64,000 bases of DNA from a virus, in IMG/VR virus record IMGVR_UViG_3300027971_000039, positions 1 through 64,000 of that record; one strand, written 5' to 3'. This document shows positions 40,478 to 51,100 of this stretch, one piece after another. Each line of letters opens with the position of its first letter. The stretch's first letter is position 1. The notes beneath the pieces were generated by a model. It saw only the letters and a program-made list of their open reading frames with translations, ran no database searches and was not told where the DNA came from. The translations under genes and the position numbers were made by a program.

Positions 40478-43400
40478 TATCTATATGCCCTTGTACTGAA
40501 TGTTTTACCAGTAAGGGTAATACCAAATAATGCATATTGTTCCCTTGCTGTATTGTGAGTAAATTTGACATTTAAATAACGACATCTTTGACAATTAGCA
40601 GGAACAATTGTACGGAATGGAACAGAGTTAGATACTCCACCAAAGAAGTTTCCACCAAACTCGTCGTGCCCAAACAAACCAGATCCACTTCCAGTAAACT
40701 CAATATCAACGAATGCAGGTAGAAGATCGGTTGAGAAACTGAGTTCAGCAGATGTAAATGCTTTACTTGCAAACATTGCTGTTGCTTCGCGAATTTGCTT
40801 GTATGATAGCGGATCACCGAATGTATTAGGAGCGTACACTACAGACGATGTAATTGCGTTATAGACGATAATAGGCCCTTGAACGAAATCAAGAGTCTTA
40901 TTAAGTGTAACTTTTTTGAAAATATAATCAACTGAAACAATTACAGCCTCTTGTAAAGCAGTTCCTTCAATTGGTAAATAGTTAGAGAATGCAATATTTG
41001 GATCTGAATTAAGCTTGTCGATGATTTTATTATAACAAGCAGCAATATCATCAAAGTCGTTATCTCTTGTAGACCAAGTTCCGCCTGTTGTAAAAGAAAT
41101 CAATCCAATTGGAATACTGAATGTATTAGGATTAATTACAGTAACTTCATGGTTACCGTTAATGTCTGGATATGCAGTTGCTCCAACAATTGTAACAATC
41201 CGCCCTGAAATAAGTCCATGTGCAGCTGAAGTTATTTGTGTTGGTGAGGTCAATGTTGCAGATGTAACTGAGCCAGATTTTCCATCAATTGTAGAAAAAA
41301 AGTCACTAATAGATACACCAACATCGGCATCTAACTTATTAGCTAAAGCTACAATTTTGGTTCTAAGATTATCACCACCAACAGCTTTTAGTGTTGAATA
41401 ATAATCAGTATCTGCAACACCAGGGTCTGCATCTAGTTTATTCAATAATGAATTAAATTGATAAACTGTTAATGTTTGAGTTTGAGTTAAAACATCACCG
41501 GCTTTTACGTTTGTGGTTGATGATAATTTAATTACATCATTAAAATAGTTATTTACACCGATAGAGAAATCGTATTGTCTATCAGCATAATCTTCACGAG
41601 TAAATGATTTTCTTTCTTGCTCGATGAAAGATTCAGTTGGCAGTCCTAGATAAAGTCGGTCATCAACTGGATTTAAAACGCCACAGTTGTTTGTTTTTGT
41701 ATATTTAGTCCAAGTTCCAGTTAATGAAGAATACCGGAAAGCTTGTGTAGCATATTGATCACTTGGTTTAGATACAGTCCAAACAAGATATGAATTATCT
41801 GACTCATATCCAATACCAAATGTTGCTGCTCTAAAATTAGGATAGTTTGCTGATTGTAAACGTAAAACTTCAGTGTCAATCGGACGTGATGCAATAGCTA
41901 CACCAGATTCACTAGCAGTTGAAATACCCTGAGTGGTCCAGCAGTACACTAAGTTTTGACTAACAGCAACAGAATCAGGCGCAGCTAAAATGCAGCTACT
42001 ATCGAATAGAGCAACTGTAAATGGTTCTGTTTCAGCAGAAAGACGGTATAACCCATCTTCTTTAAATACGAAAAGAGAATCCCTTAGAGGGAAGATACGT
42101 AGAATTTCTTGTTCTTCTGATCCAATGTCAATAAAGTTACCAGTTACAACGTTGACTGGAACAGCTTCTGGTTGTTCAAATTTAGAATAATATACACGAT
42201 TTTTTCTTGTGTAATTATCAGAGAACTCAGCTAATGTTGATTTAGTGTATGAGAAAGATGTACCAGCAACTGTAATTAGTGCTGTTGGAATTTTTAATTG
42301 AGTAGTAGATATATACTCAACAACATAAACACCATCAATATTTGGTGTAGAGTTACTATTAGAAATTACAATAGTGTCTCCGTTTAAGAATCCATGAGCA
42401 GCACCAAACGTTAAAAGAGTCATTCCAGACCCAGCGTCGGCAATAGCGCCACCGTTTGTTTTATTTGGTGAAATGTCTGGGCTAAAGGAAACACCGGTAG
42501 CTGCGTTGTTAGTGGTTAAATAGAATGGATTATCAACGAATACTGTACCTTCTAATAAAAATAGTCCGGGGTTTGTACCAGAGTAATATGCATAAGTGTC
42601 AAATCCAACCGATGGATTATCTACTTGATCTGCTGTATTTCTGTTTAAAACACGAATAAAACTTAATGTTGCTTCTGCTGTTGCAACAGAAGGAAGGAGT
42701 AAATCATTGCTTGAAATAACAGCAGTTCTACCAGAAACACTTTCACCAACCCCAGCGGTTGTTACAGACGAACTAAAGCCAATTAATCCAGCACCAAAAC
42801 TAATAGAACTAGCAGAGCCATCTACAAGGTAGTTTATTGTAACAATGTTTGTTCCAGTGTTATATGAACATGAGAAGTCATTAATTAAGGAATTAAGTGA
42901 ATTAGCAATCTTTTGTCCAACATCATCTTGTATATTTGATGGAATATAAATTTTAATCAATTTTCTAGATCCAGAATCTGGTGCCAAATCTCCACCTAAA
43001 TCAAACCAAACACGATATTTTGTTTGATTACCCGCGCTGTTAATATCAAAATAATTTGTGGTTTGAACACCAACCCCAGGTGCCGTTAAAGGTGGGGTTG
43101 GTGGAACCGCGATTGTAACAACCCGTTTTACTCCACGAACAAATGAAATCTTACAGTTATTAAAAGATGTTCCATCTGAAATAATAACAGTTGGCGTGCG
43201 ACTTGGAATAGCATCTAATTCATCTTTTAAACGCGCAACACCGAGTAATTCTAAATCACGTAATTGTTTTATTTTAGTGTTGGCGTAGAAAGTATATCCT
43301 TTAAATGTGTTAATGTCATACGCAAATGGTGGGTAGTCATTCGGTTTAGCATCCTCACCACCGGATGTATTAACGTTTGTATAAAGGTTTTCTTTGTTTA

Positions 43401-45174
43401 AGAACGCAGAAGGAACGTTGTCATTGATAGTTAATGTATTATCAGATGATTTCAATGCTGGATCATAATAATTCTGTAGTACAAGACGATAATCTACAGG
43501 CGGTAGTAAGTCTTCAAGAGGAGAAGAAAAGAAAGCATTAACTTGAGTGGTTTCAGTGCGGTAAAGTTTGTAATAATAACTTGAATCAATGTTGTGTGGA
43601 ACAGTGAATTCTAAGTCAACAGATGCTTTTGTAGTTAAAGAAAAGCTAGAAAGACCAATTGATGTTGAATAAGCACTATTAATAACATTGGTTGATTCTG
43701 CTTTTAGTCTAGAAATAATAGCAGATAGATATGTTTGTTGAGCAAATAACTGAGCACCAGTGCCACGAACGTCAACAATTCCAGTGTCTTCTGCTGCAAC
43801 AATTTCAACAGGTTCTGTAATAGAACGGTATTTATTGCTTTCAATTTTAGCAAGCCCTAAACTATCAACAGCAACACTCCAAATACCAGTAGTACCAGCA
43901 GCAGATACCGATCCCGATGCAACAGAAACGGTAAATGTTGTAGGGGATTTAACTGTTGCTGTTAATGTTGTGTTTAAAGAAGGATATGCCGTGTTTTGTA
44001 TAACTACTTTTTGTTGATCTGTTAAACCATGTGCAACGGTTGTTGTTATTGTTACAACACCACTAACATCCGCAGTGTGAGAAGCAATTACGCCACTGAT
44101 ACCCAACGGATTTGAGATCGTATAGTCTCTTGCTGTAAAGGTTACAGAACCTGCTGTAACAGATGCAACTGTTTGATTACCATTAATATTTGTGATAGGT
44201 AAGTTATTAGATTTAAAATCAACCAAATTAATTTTATCACCAACAGCAAAATAATCCGCCGGAACTACAAACGTAGATAAAAAATTAACTGTAATAATCC
44301 CGCTTGATGCTGTAACTGTGTTAATATTTAATGGTTCATAGGCGGTAGCACCAGTTCCAGTGTCGTTAGCAAATAAAAGATCTTCGTCAATTTTTTTAGC
44401 CAACGCAATCATTTTTGATCTAAGATCAATTGCATTGGTTTCGTTTGTAACTTTTAAAGTGGAATAATAATCACCTGAATTAATTACACTGTTTGCACTA
44501 GAAAGATTATCTAATGTATTTAACAAACGGTTAAAGTCCATTTGCAATAACATTTTAAGTGGGTTATATACAACAATTCGTTCAGACGGAGTTCCAAGAA
44601 TTTCAACGTTGTTAGCGTCAATCTTACCCCAAACAAGTTTGTAAGCAACTGTGCTGTTTTCTGTTAGAAAAGATTCTTGATCGCCGAATGTTGTATTTAA
44701 ACGTGCCTGAAGATCTAACGCTTTAATTCCACCTGCTGGAGTAATGTAACCAGATGCGCTTGTAAATTCAGAGGAACTAGCAGCTGAAATCTTTTTAATA
44801 CCTTCATTTGTTGTAAAATAGAAGTTACCGTTTTTAGCTTGACTATATTTAATTCTTAATCCGGCTTCAACTTCTGTGAAGGAGCCTGAGAATTCAGTGA
44901 ATTTAGCTTCACCGCTGTTTAGCACTCCGTCTTGATACGCAATTTTATCACCATAATGACGTAAAATACGCTGACGATAAATAGCCAATTGTTTAGCTGT
45001 TTGTAATGAAGGGATCTCTTCACCAAATAAAGCATATCCACGACGAGATTCAATAACATCATCACGACGAATAATGACGTTATTAGCCTCAACGAGAGAA
45101 CCCGGAGGTAGTTCCAATGCATTAGGGGAGAAATTTAGACCAAGTGCCTTGAGGTTAACAGTTGAAGAAGCCAT
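40477..45174 (-). CDS. large tail protein (nozzle/tail tubular B-like)
   Basis: 1565 residues, the largest gene. The N-terminus L-G-L-N-F-S-P-N-A-L-E-L-P-P-G-S-L-V-E-A and R-R-G-Y matches the start of podophage nozzle/stabilisation proteins. At least three F/A-H-G-L/F ... N-G modules (ubiquitin-activating-like FCCH repeats) and two D-Y-Y-S-T-L-K copies lie inside. The C-terminus is Gly/Phe-rich. It directly follows the gene at 45189, as T7 gp12 follows gp11. Role by analogy: the DNA-conducting tail tube. Confidence 0.7.
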   Translation of the reverse strand: MASSTVNLKALGLNFSPNALELPPGSLVEANNVIIRRDDVIESRRGYALFGEEIPSLQTAKQLAIYRQRILRHYGDKIAYQDGVLNSGEAKFTEFSGSFTEVEAGLRIKYSQAKNGNFYFTTNEGIKKISAASSSEFTSASGYITPAGGIKALDLQARLNTTFGDQESFLTENSTVAYKLVWGKIDANNVEILGTPSERIVVYNPLKMLLQMDFNRLLNTLDNLSSANSVINSGDYYSTLKVTNETNAIDLRSKMIALAKKIDEDLLFANDTGTGATAYEPLNINTVTASSGIITVNFLSTFVVPADYFAVGDKINLVDFKSNNLPITNINGNQTVASVTAGSVTFTARDYTISNPLGISGVIASHTADVSGVVTITTTVAHGLTDQQKVVIQNTAYPSLNTTLTATVKSPTTFTVSVASGSVSAAGTTGIWSVAVDSLGLAKIESNKYRSITEPVEIVAAEDTGIVDVRGTGAQLFAQQTYLSAIISRLKAESTNVINSAYSTSIGLSSFSLTTKASVDLEFTVPHNIDSSYYYKLYRTETTQVNAFFSSPLEDLLPPVDYRLVLQNYYDPALKSSDNTLTINDNVPSAFLNKENLYTNVNTSGGEDAKPNDYPPFAYDINTFKGYTFYANTKIKQLRDLELLGVARLKDELDAIPSRTPTVIISDGTSFNNCKISFVRGVKRVVTIAVPPTPPLTAPGVGVQTTNYFDINSAGNQTKYRVWFDLGGDLAPDSGSRKLIKIYIPSNIQDDVGQKIANSLNSLINDFSCSYNTGTNIVTINYLVDGSASSISFGAGLIGFSSSVTTAGVGESVSGRTAVISSNDLLLPSVATAEATLSFIRVLNRNTADQVDNPSVGFDTYAYYSGTNPGLFLLEGTVFVDNPFYLTTNNAATGVSFSPDISPNKTNGGAIADAGSGMTLLTFGAAHGFLNGDTIVISNSNSTPNIDGVYVVEYISTTQLKIPTALITVAGTSFSYTKSTLAEFSDNYTRKNRVYYSKFEQPEAVPVNVVTGNFIDIGSEEQEILRIFPLRDSLFVFKEDGLYRLSAETEPFTVALFDSSCILAAPDSVAVSQNLVYCWTTQGISTASESGVAIASRPIDTEVLRLQSANYPNFRAATFGIGYESDNSYLVWTVSKPSDQYATQAFRYSSLTGTWTKYTKTNNCGVLNPVDDRLYLGLPTESFIEQERKSFTREDYADRQYDFSIGVNNYFNDVIKLSSTTNVKAGDVLTQTQTLTVYQFNSLLNKLDADPGVADTDYYSTLKAVGGDNLRTKIVALANKLDADVGVSISDFFSTIDGKSGSVTSATLTSPTQITSAAHGLISGRIVTIVGATAYPDINGNHEVTVINPNTFSIPIGLISFTTGGTWSTRDNDFDDIAACYNKIIDKLNSDPNIAFSNYLPIEGTALQEAVIVSVDYIFKKVTLNKTLDFVQGPIIVYNAITSSVVYAPNTFGDPLSYKQIREATAMFASKAFTSAELSFSTDLLPAFVDIEFTGSGSGLFGHDEFGGNFFGGVSNSVPFRTIVPANCQRCRYLNVKFTHNTAREQYALFGITLTGKTFSTRAYR

Positions 45175-45188
45175 AGAACCTCATCGGG

Positions 45189-46490
45189 TTACATTCGTTT
45201 ACGAGTTCCCATTTTACCATAACGAAGGAGTGAATGCCGAGCGGTAATTTTTTGTGGGCTTCCCTCGACGCGATCGTCCAGGATCGTTCCTTGTCTTGTC
45301 TCAATTTCTTGTAGTTTGGCGTTTGAAGCTTGTAAACCTTCAACATCACCAATAGCGGCTAGAATTCGAGCAGCTGTACGTTCTGCAAGTGTGTTATGGA
45401 GATCTGGTGGAATTTGAGGAATAATACATTCATTGGCAACACAGGCATAATCACCAATTTGAATATTGGCAATAGCTGGAGCGAAGTTATATCCATTTGA
45501 GTAGTAGGTATAAAGGTCTGTTTTTGTCACCTTGAAATAGTGAACATCTGTGGAACCTTCAACACGACTACCTACAGCCTGTACTGTAATATCATACGCA
45601 TATGTGCGATGACCGGGCTTAGTTTGTAGGAAGTCGACCTGATCACCTACATTGAATAAACCTTCATATGTTGTATTAATTTTAAACCCAATCAAAGATT
45701 CGATTGAAAATGGATCAACAACAGTAGAAGGATCGGATGTAAAGGACGCGGTAATGTCCTTGTATGTAATTACAACAGTTGAACCGGATACAATCGCTGT
45801 TGTATTAGAGATAGAAGCAGCATTGATTGCCGCTTGAAGGTTTGCAGCTGTTAGAGCCGCTGTCCCACCAATAGCAAAATCTACACCCGCTTCGAGAATG
45901 TAGATTGTTGGAGTGTTGCTTTGGTTGTTTAAGCTGATAACTAGCTTATCACCAGCAAGTGGATTTGATGCTAATGTAACATCTTGAGTAAATCCAGTGA
46001 AGAGGCGAGCCCTACTATCACGTACAAGCTGGTTTGGACGGAGGAAAATAAAGAAATTCAATTTTCCACTTGGATCGCCAACGACACTAGGAGTTAAAAG
46101 AATGTCATTGTTTTCCAAATAGAATTTATGAATCGCTTGGTTGGCACCAATATTGCGTTGAAAAAATGCCTTATCGTCAGAAGAAATTCTGGTCATTTCA
46201 AAGTAATTACCAGAAGCATCTGACCAAAATAGATCGCGCAATTTCATTCCAATTGAACGATCTGGAATAGCATAACGGCTAATATTAGTGACAAGAGGCA
46301 CCTGAACCCTGTACACAAAATATTCCTCGTGATATTGCATCACAGCAGGAACCTGACTAATAAACATTTCTTCGTTGGCAAATGCAAGAATATCATCTTC
46401 CGTAAAAGTATTTTGACTAATAGGAAATAATATTTTACGCTTGACAGCTTCGATTAGTTTGTCTGATGTGTACCAAGGGGTAGTTGCCAT
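45189..46490 (-). CDS. tail tubular A/connector-like protein
   Basis: 433 residues. N-terminal helices E-A-V-K-R-K-I-L-F-P and D-I-L-A-F-A-N-E-E-M resemble gp11/gp4-type head-to-tail connectors; the middle is beta-rich, and basic residues (ARHSLLRYGKMGTRKRM) end the protein. Acts between portal and nozzle (inference by position). Confidence 0.6.
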   Translation of the reverse strand: MATTPWYTSDKLIEAVKRKILFPISQNTFTEDDILAFANEEMFISQVPAVMQYHEEYFVYRVQVPLVTNISRYAIPDRSIGMKLRDLFWSDASGNYFEMTRISSDDKAFFQRNIGANQAIHKFYLENNDILLTPSVVGDPSGKLNFFIFLRPNQLVRDSRARLFTGFTQDVTLASNPLAGDKLVISLNNQSNTPTIYILEAGVDFAIGGTAALTAANLQAAINAASISNTTAIVSGSTVVITYKDITASFTSDPSTVVDPFSIESLIGFKINTTYEGLFNVGDQVDFLQTKPGHRTYAYDITVQAVGSRVEGSTDVHYFKVTKTDLYTYYSNGYNFAPAIANIQIGDYACVANECIIPQIPPDLHNTLAERTAARILAAIGDVEGLQASNAKLQEIETRQGTILDDRVEGSPQKITARHSLLRYGKMGTRKRM

Positions 46491-46906
46491 TATGCCTCCT
46501 CAGATTCTTCTTCTTCATCTTCCTCTTCTGACTCACCTTTCATTGCTTTTAGTTTAGCTAGTTTTTCTTCAAGTTTTTTAATTTCAGACTCAACATCATC
46601 AGCAGCTTCAGCCATACCAGCTTCGCCGCTTTCTTCAGCTTCCATGTCTTCTAGTTGGCCTTCTTCTCCGTTTGGCATTTCACCAACGAGTTCTTTAGCC
46701 TTATCTAGACCTTTTTTAAGATCTTCTTTGCTTCCAGCCATGACGGATACTTTTTTAGCCATCATGTCTTTAAGACCAGAACCCATTTCAGACGACATAT
46801 CGTCTTTCAATTCTTTAAGAACGCCCATTTTGGCCTTTTGTTCAGCAGGACCAACTTTTCTAGCCTTCTTTTTTTCAAGCATTTTTAACATTTTTTCATG
46901 CATCAT
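46490..46906 (-). CDS. Lys- then Glu-rich low-complexity virion-region protein (138 aa)
   Basis: The N-terminal half is basic and the C-terminal half strongly acidic (EESEEEDEEEESEE). Predicted helical coiled coil. May act as a chaperone or scaffold for tail assembly; T7 gp7.3-like roles are possible but not supported by motif. Confidence 0.5.
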   Translation of the reverse strand: MMHEKMLKMLEKKKARKVGPAEQKAKMGVLKELKDDMSSEMGSGLKDMMAKKVSVMAGSKEDLKKGLDKAKELVGEMPNGEEGQLEDMEAEESGEAGMAEAADDVESEIKKLEEKLAKLKAMKGESEEEDEEEESEEA

Positions 46907-46918
46907 AAATCACCAAAA

Positions 46919-47176
46919 TTAGCTAAAAGCTTTTCCACTTAAAGTAAAAGTACGTTGCAGTGAACCTGAACCACTGGTTGCAACAGCCGGAGCTGAATCA
47001 CGGGTTGTTACACGTACAGCAGCATCAACCAAACTACCCTGGCAAGAAGAAATGTAATTTGCAATTTTTGACATGGTTTCATCTGGGTTTACAACAGAAG
47101 GACTTAAACCAAGCTTATCATTAAGCGAGGCAATATCATCACTTTGTGCATCAATAACAATAACTAAATGTGCCAT
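46919..47176 (-). CDS. hypothetical protein (85 aa)
   Basis: Alpha/beta pattern, starts M-A-H-L-V-I-V-I-D-A. No recognised family; located among virion genes. Confidence 0.5.
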   Translation of the reverse strand: MAHLVIVIDAQSDDIASLNDKLGLSPSVVNPDETMSKIANYISSCQGSLVDAAVRVTTRDSAPAVATSGSGSLQRTFTLSGKAFS

Positions 47177-47179
47177 ATT

Positions 47180-47596
47180 TTAACTCCTAGATATTAATAA
47201 TAAAATTATGGTGGCGAATTGTATTCCCGCGACCAGTATTGTCCATTTTGGAACAATCTTTTTAATAACTTGTACTTCCCGTATAACTTCAACTGGAACT
47301 TCAACAATCCGTTCAACTTGCACTTCTTTAATTATTTCTACGGGAACATTAATTCTTTTTTCAATCGTTTTAATAATTTCAATTGGCTTATCAACATAAA
47401 CAATTTCTTTAATTTTTTTCTCAATGATCTTTTCAACAGGAACTTCTATTCGTTTTTCAACAATACGCTCAACTGGAATTTCAACAATTCGTTCAACTTC
47501 TTTAATAACTTCAACTGGAACCTCGATAATTGCCGGTCCAGAACTAAATTGTGTTGTTTGGGTGGGCTCTCCCCCACCTATTGTAATTTTTCCCAT
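47180..47596 (-). CDS. E-V-P-V repeat protein with C-terminal membrane anchor
   Basis: 138 residues. From about 20 to 110 it is made of an approximate 10-12 residue repeat V/I-P-V-E-x-I-I/V-E-K/R (for example I-P-V-E-R-I-V-E-K). This charge-hydrophobic alternation looks like alveolin repeats of protists but has probably arisen independently. A C-terminal membrane segment (about 118-136) ends in R-S. Likely a stiff membrane-linked rod. Confidence 0.55.
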   Translation of the reverse strand: MGKITIGGGEPTQTTQFSSGPAIIEVPVEVIKEVERIVEIPVERIVEKRIEVPVEKIIEKKIKEIVYVDKPIEIIKTIEKRINVPVEIIKEVQVERIVEVPVEVIREVQVIKKIVPKWTILVAGIQFATIILLLISRS

Positions 47597-48087
47597 TATG
47601 ATTTAAGTATAATAGTATATTGAACATTTCCACCAGTTGGTGCTGAACTGCAAACAATTCTAAGTCTTTTTGAAATAAATTCTGTTACACTAGATGCATT
47701 AATACCAATTGAAGCTGGGGAAGAAATTTCAGAACCTAAATTTGCCCAAACATCCCCAGTAACATCTGGGCTTCCTTGAACATAACACTTACCAGCAGCA
47801 GAAACGCCAACAAGTGCTTCTGTGTATACTTGAAATTTTGAATATTTATCCGCTCCAGGAATTGTTAATAAAACTGTACCGTTGGCTGTTGTTGGGGTGT
47901 GAGTGGGGGATAATGATGAATTGGAGACAGCTGGATATGTAAGAACACTATCTCCATCTGTTGCATTAAGCTCAATAGCAAACTCAGTTGCAGATGCTAT
48001 AATAACACGATTGGCTTCTTCAACCCCGTCGTAAGCACCAACAACACATTGACTAGCATCTAATTTTGTTTTATTTAAATTTGCCAT
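47596..48087 (-). CDS. virion-region beta-rich protein (163 aa)
   Basis: Start ATG 48087 (MANLNKTK); an in-frame TTG upstream (48099) is possible. Beta-rich with N-terminal helix-poor structure; possible head or tail decoration protein. Not recognised. Confidence 0.5.
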   Translation of the reverse strand: MANLNKTKLDASQCVVGAYDGVEEANRVIIASATEFAIELNATDGDSVLTYPAVSNSSLSPTHTPTTANGTVLLTIPGADKYSKFQVYTEALVGVSAAGKCYVQGSPDVTGDVWANLGSEISSPASIGINASSVTEFISKRLRIVCSSAPTGGNVQYTIILKS

Positions 48088-48107
48088 AAATATACACAAT
48101 ATAGTTG

Positions 48108-51100
48108 TTAAACTGTGTTAGCTCTAAATTTAATAGTGGCCCCAGAACCTGTGCTTGTTGATGTATATTGTATTTGCCCAGCTGAAGTTATACTAAAAAC
48201 TACACCAGTATCATCGCCAATATAATCTTGGCTCATTTCCCAAGAAGCACCCTTTTGGATGCCTTTTAAAGTATATTCAGCGTAGGTTGAGCTACGTTCA
48301 ACTGTTACAATAGCTTCAAATCCTCTTGTCACGGCATTTGCAAAAACAAAACTGGTTATATTAGCAGCAGATGACTGGTTATCAACTGCTGGGAAAGAAG
48401 TCTGATCAATATCACCGATAGATAGGTTTAATTGAATCCATTGAGATCCGTCATTACCAAAAAACTTATCTAAATCAGTATCATATATAACTAATCCAGA
48501 AAGATTTGTCAAAGCAATTCTTTGTGCAGTCGTCGCCAATCCAACACGAATTGATGTATTAGAACCAATTTCTATTGCAATTTCCGCATTAGATGTTGCT
48601 TTAGAAACTCCACCAATTTTTAATGATTTACCTAGATAGTTTTCTGCTCCGGTATCTTCAATTGAAATACCCCAAGCATTTGTTGCATTAGAACTTAAAA
48701 CGTTAGATCCACCATCTATTCTTAAACCATAAAGATTTGTAATTGAAAGGCTTCCACCAAAATTAGCAACTAATCCTTTATAAAGATGTGCATCTGTAAT
48801 TGTTCCACCTGCACTGGTAGAGTCAATAGCCAACGCAGACAAATTCATCGAAACTTCTTCTACTAACGCCCCAGATGCAGCTGCTACTTGAGACACAAAC
48901 CCTACAGAAACAGCACCTAAACCAACTGTTGTGTTTTTATTGTAGTCGTCGTTAAAGTTCATGAAACCGGCCATGTTATTTAATATAACATCGGTATTGG
49001 TAATCGCTGAACCTGCTTCCACTTCAAAAACCGGTCTAATAACGTTTCCTGAATCAACAAGACTTGGAATATTAGAAACTGTTGTAAATGATACGTTACT
49101 ATTTAAAGTTCCACCATTAATATCAAGACCAACTGGACGGTTTGTAATAGTGGCAGAACTTAAATCAACTTTTAAACCCGTGACATCTGTATATGTTCCA
49201 GTTGGAGCAAATGAAACACCCTCAATTGTTGTTGCATCACCAGAAGGAATTAGCTGCACGCTTCGGATAGTACCAGCATCACCCGTACCATCGTGTCTAA
49301 ACGCAATAGCTTCTCCGGTGCAATCAGAAGATCCACTAGCCAAATAATGAGTTATATTAGTGCCAACTCCGGTATAGCTAGTTTGAGAATTATATGCATT
49401 AAAGTTAGTGGGAGCACTTGTCCCATAACCATACACTTGAATTGGTGTATAATTATCAACTGGTTCATTTATTGGTGAGTTGACTTGAACAGCTGATAAA
49501 TTAACTAAACCTATATTTGAGACAGAGGGACTTATTGATACAGAAATATATTCAGGAACACCAGCTGGAATTGTAAGAGAATTTTGTGCCCCAATTTGAA
49601 GAGAACCAACATCATCAAATGTATATCCTGGAACTTCGGTTAAAATACCAGTAGTTGAATCAAATCCAGCAAAATATGAAGCATTTCCAGTTACAGCCGC
49701 TTCTACTTGACCGACTGTAGCTGCGTCATCAGCAGCAACACCATCTACAACGTTATTAATCTGATGAGTGCCCATGTTAAGAGCACCAGACATTGTACGT
49801 GTACCACTAGCTAATAAGTATTGAATGTGATCATCATTACCCAAACCACTTAATAGACTATGTGTTGTTGCTTCACCAGCAGGAGTATATAACTGAGTTC
49901 CACGGAAATCAACATAATCTCCACCATTAACAGAACGAATCCTAGCTTGAGGATCATTTGTATATCCATCGGCTGTTTGAAATACAACAGTACCTAATGC
50001 AACAAATTCAGCAAACGGCAATCCTGAAAGACTAGTAATTTCGGTGGAAGCAGCGTTTCTTGCGTCTGTGACATTATTATATTGATTAATACCTTGAATA
50101 CCAACTACAGGAGAATCCTTATCATTTGTGGCAAAAAAGTGAACTAGAACATAATCATTGTTTGTAACTTGTGTAAACTGCCAAGAACCACCTGTAAATT
50201 GATTGTAAGGTAGGCGTCCGTTTGCACCTGTATAGCCAGCAGTTCCGCTGTAAATAACAGGGTACGCATCTGCTGGTTTTTTACGCCATAATTGTCCTTG
50301 GCGATATAAAACAGGAATTTGAGCTTGTGGTAAAATCTCAATTAATATATCTTCATCTCTAATTTTACCTTCATCTGCATCAAACTGTGCGTTTGCTGCA
50401 AGATTGCCAGTACCGTCAACGCTAAAGTTTTGTAATGCCAAACCACTTAAATATCTAGCACCAAAAACAGTATGAAGATAAGTGTGGGTAGCACCATCCA
50501 TTGTAAGACCATGACGTTCTTCTGCAAAATAAGAACGGCTATTTGTATCGGTGTTCCAATAAACAATGGAAACTAGTGCATTGTTTTCAAATAATTCTGA
50601 ACCTAATATTTGTGTAGAACTAAGTGTCCCAGAATCATTAAAATAAATATAATGATTACCAGCTAGATTAGGGATTTGGATACTTTGAGTTGTAGTTTTT
50701 GTAAACTTTGCACCCTTTACATAAAAGTCAAACGAAGCTCCAGTAGGAGCAATTGTAAAGGTTCTTGCTGGTGAGGTGTCGCTAAATGAAGTGACAGAAT
50801 CATCTCGATTAGGAAATCCAGTAGGTTCTTTTGTAACTTGATTTTGAGAAACAAATCTATTAGCTAATTGATCTAATCCTTCAATAACATCGTCTGGTGC
50901 TGGTGCCCAGTCGGTAGGATTGGCTGGATTATATTCAATTGTAACAGTTCCAACAATGTCTGTAGTTCCCGCTATCTGACCGATATTAACATCAGGCGAA
51001 TCTAATGTTACAAAACTACCTTGTGCAGTTAAATCACCATCAATTATTACACTATCGTCAAATGTTTTATCACCAGCAAAATTTTGTGATGTAGTAGAAA

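Noticed and set aside
47219-47623. Plus-strand frame rich in Asn/Phe/Trp
   Set aside because: Antisense shadow of the E-V-P-V repeat gene, caused by its periodic codons.
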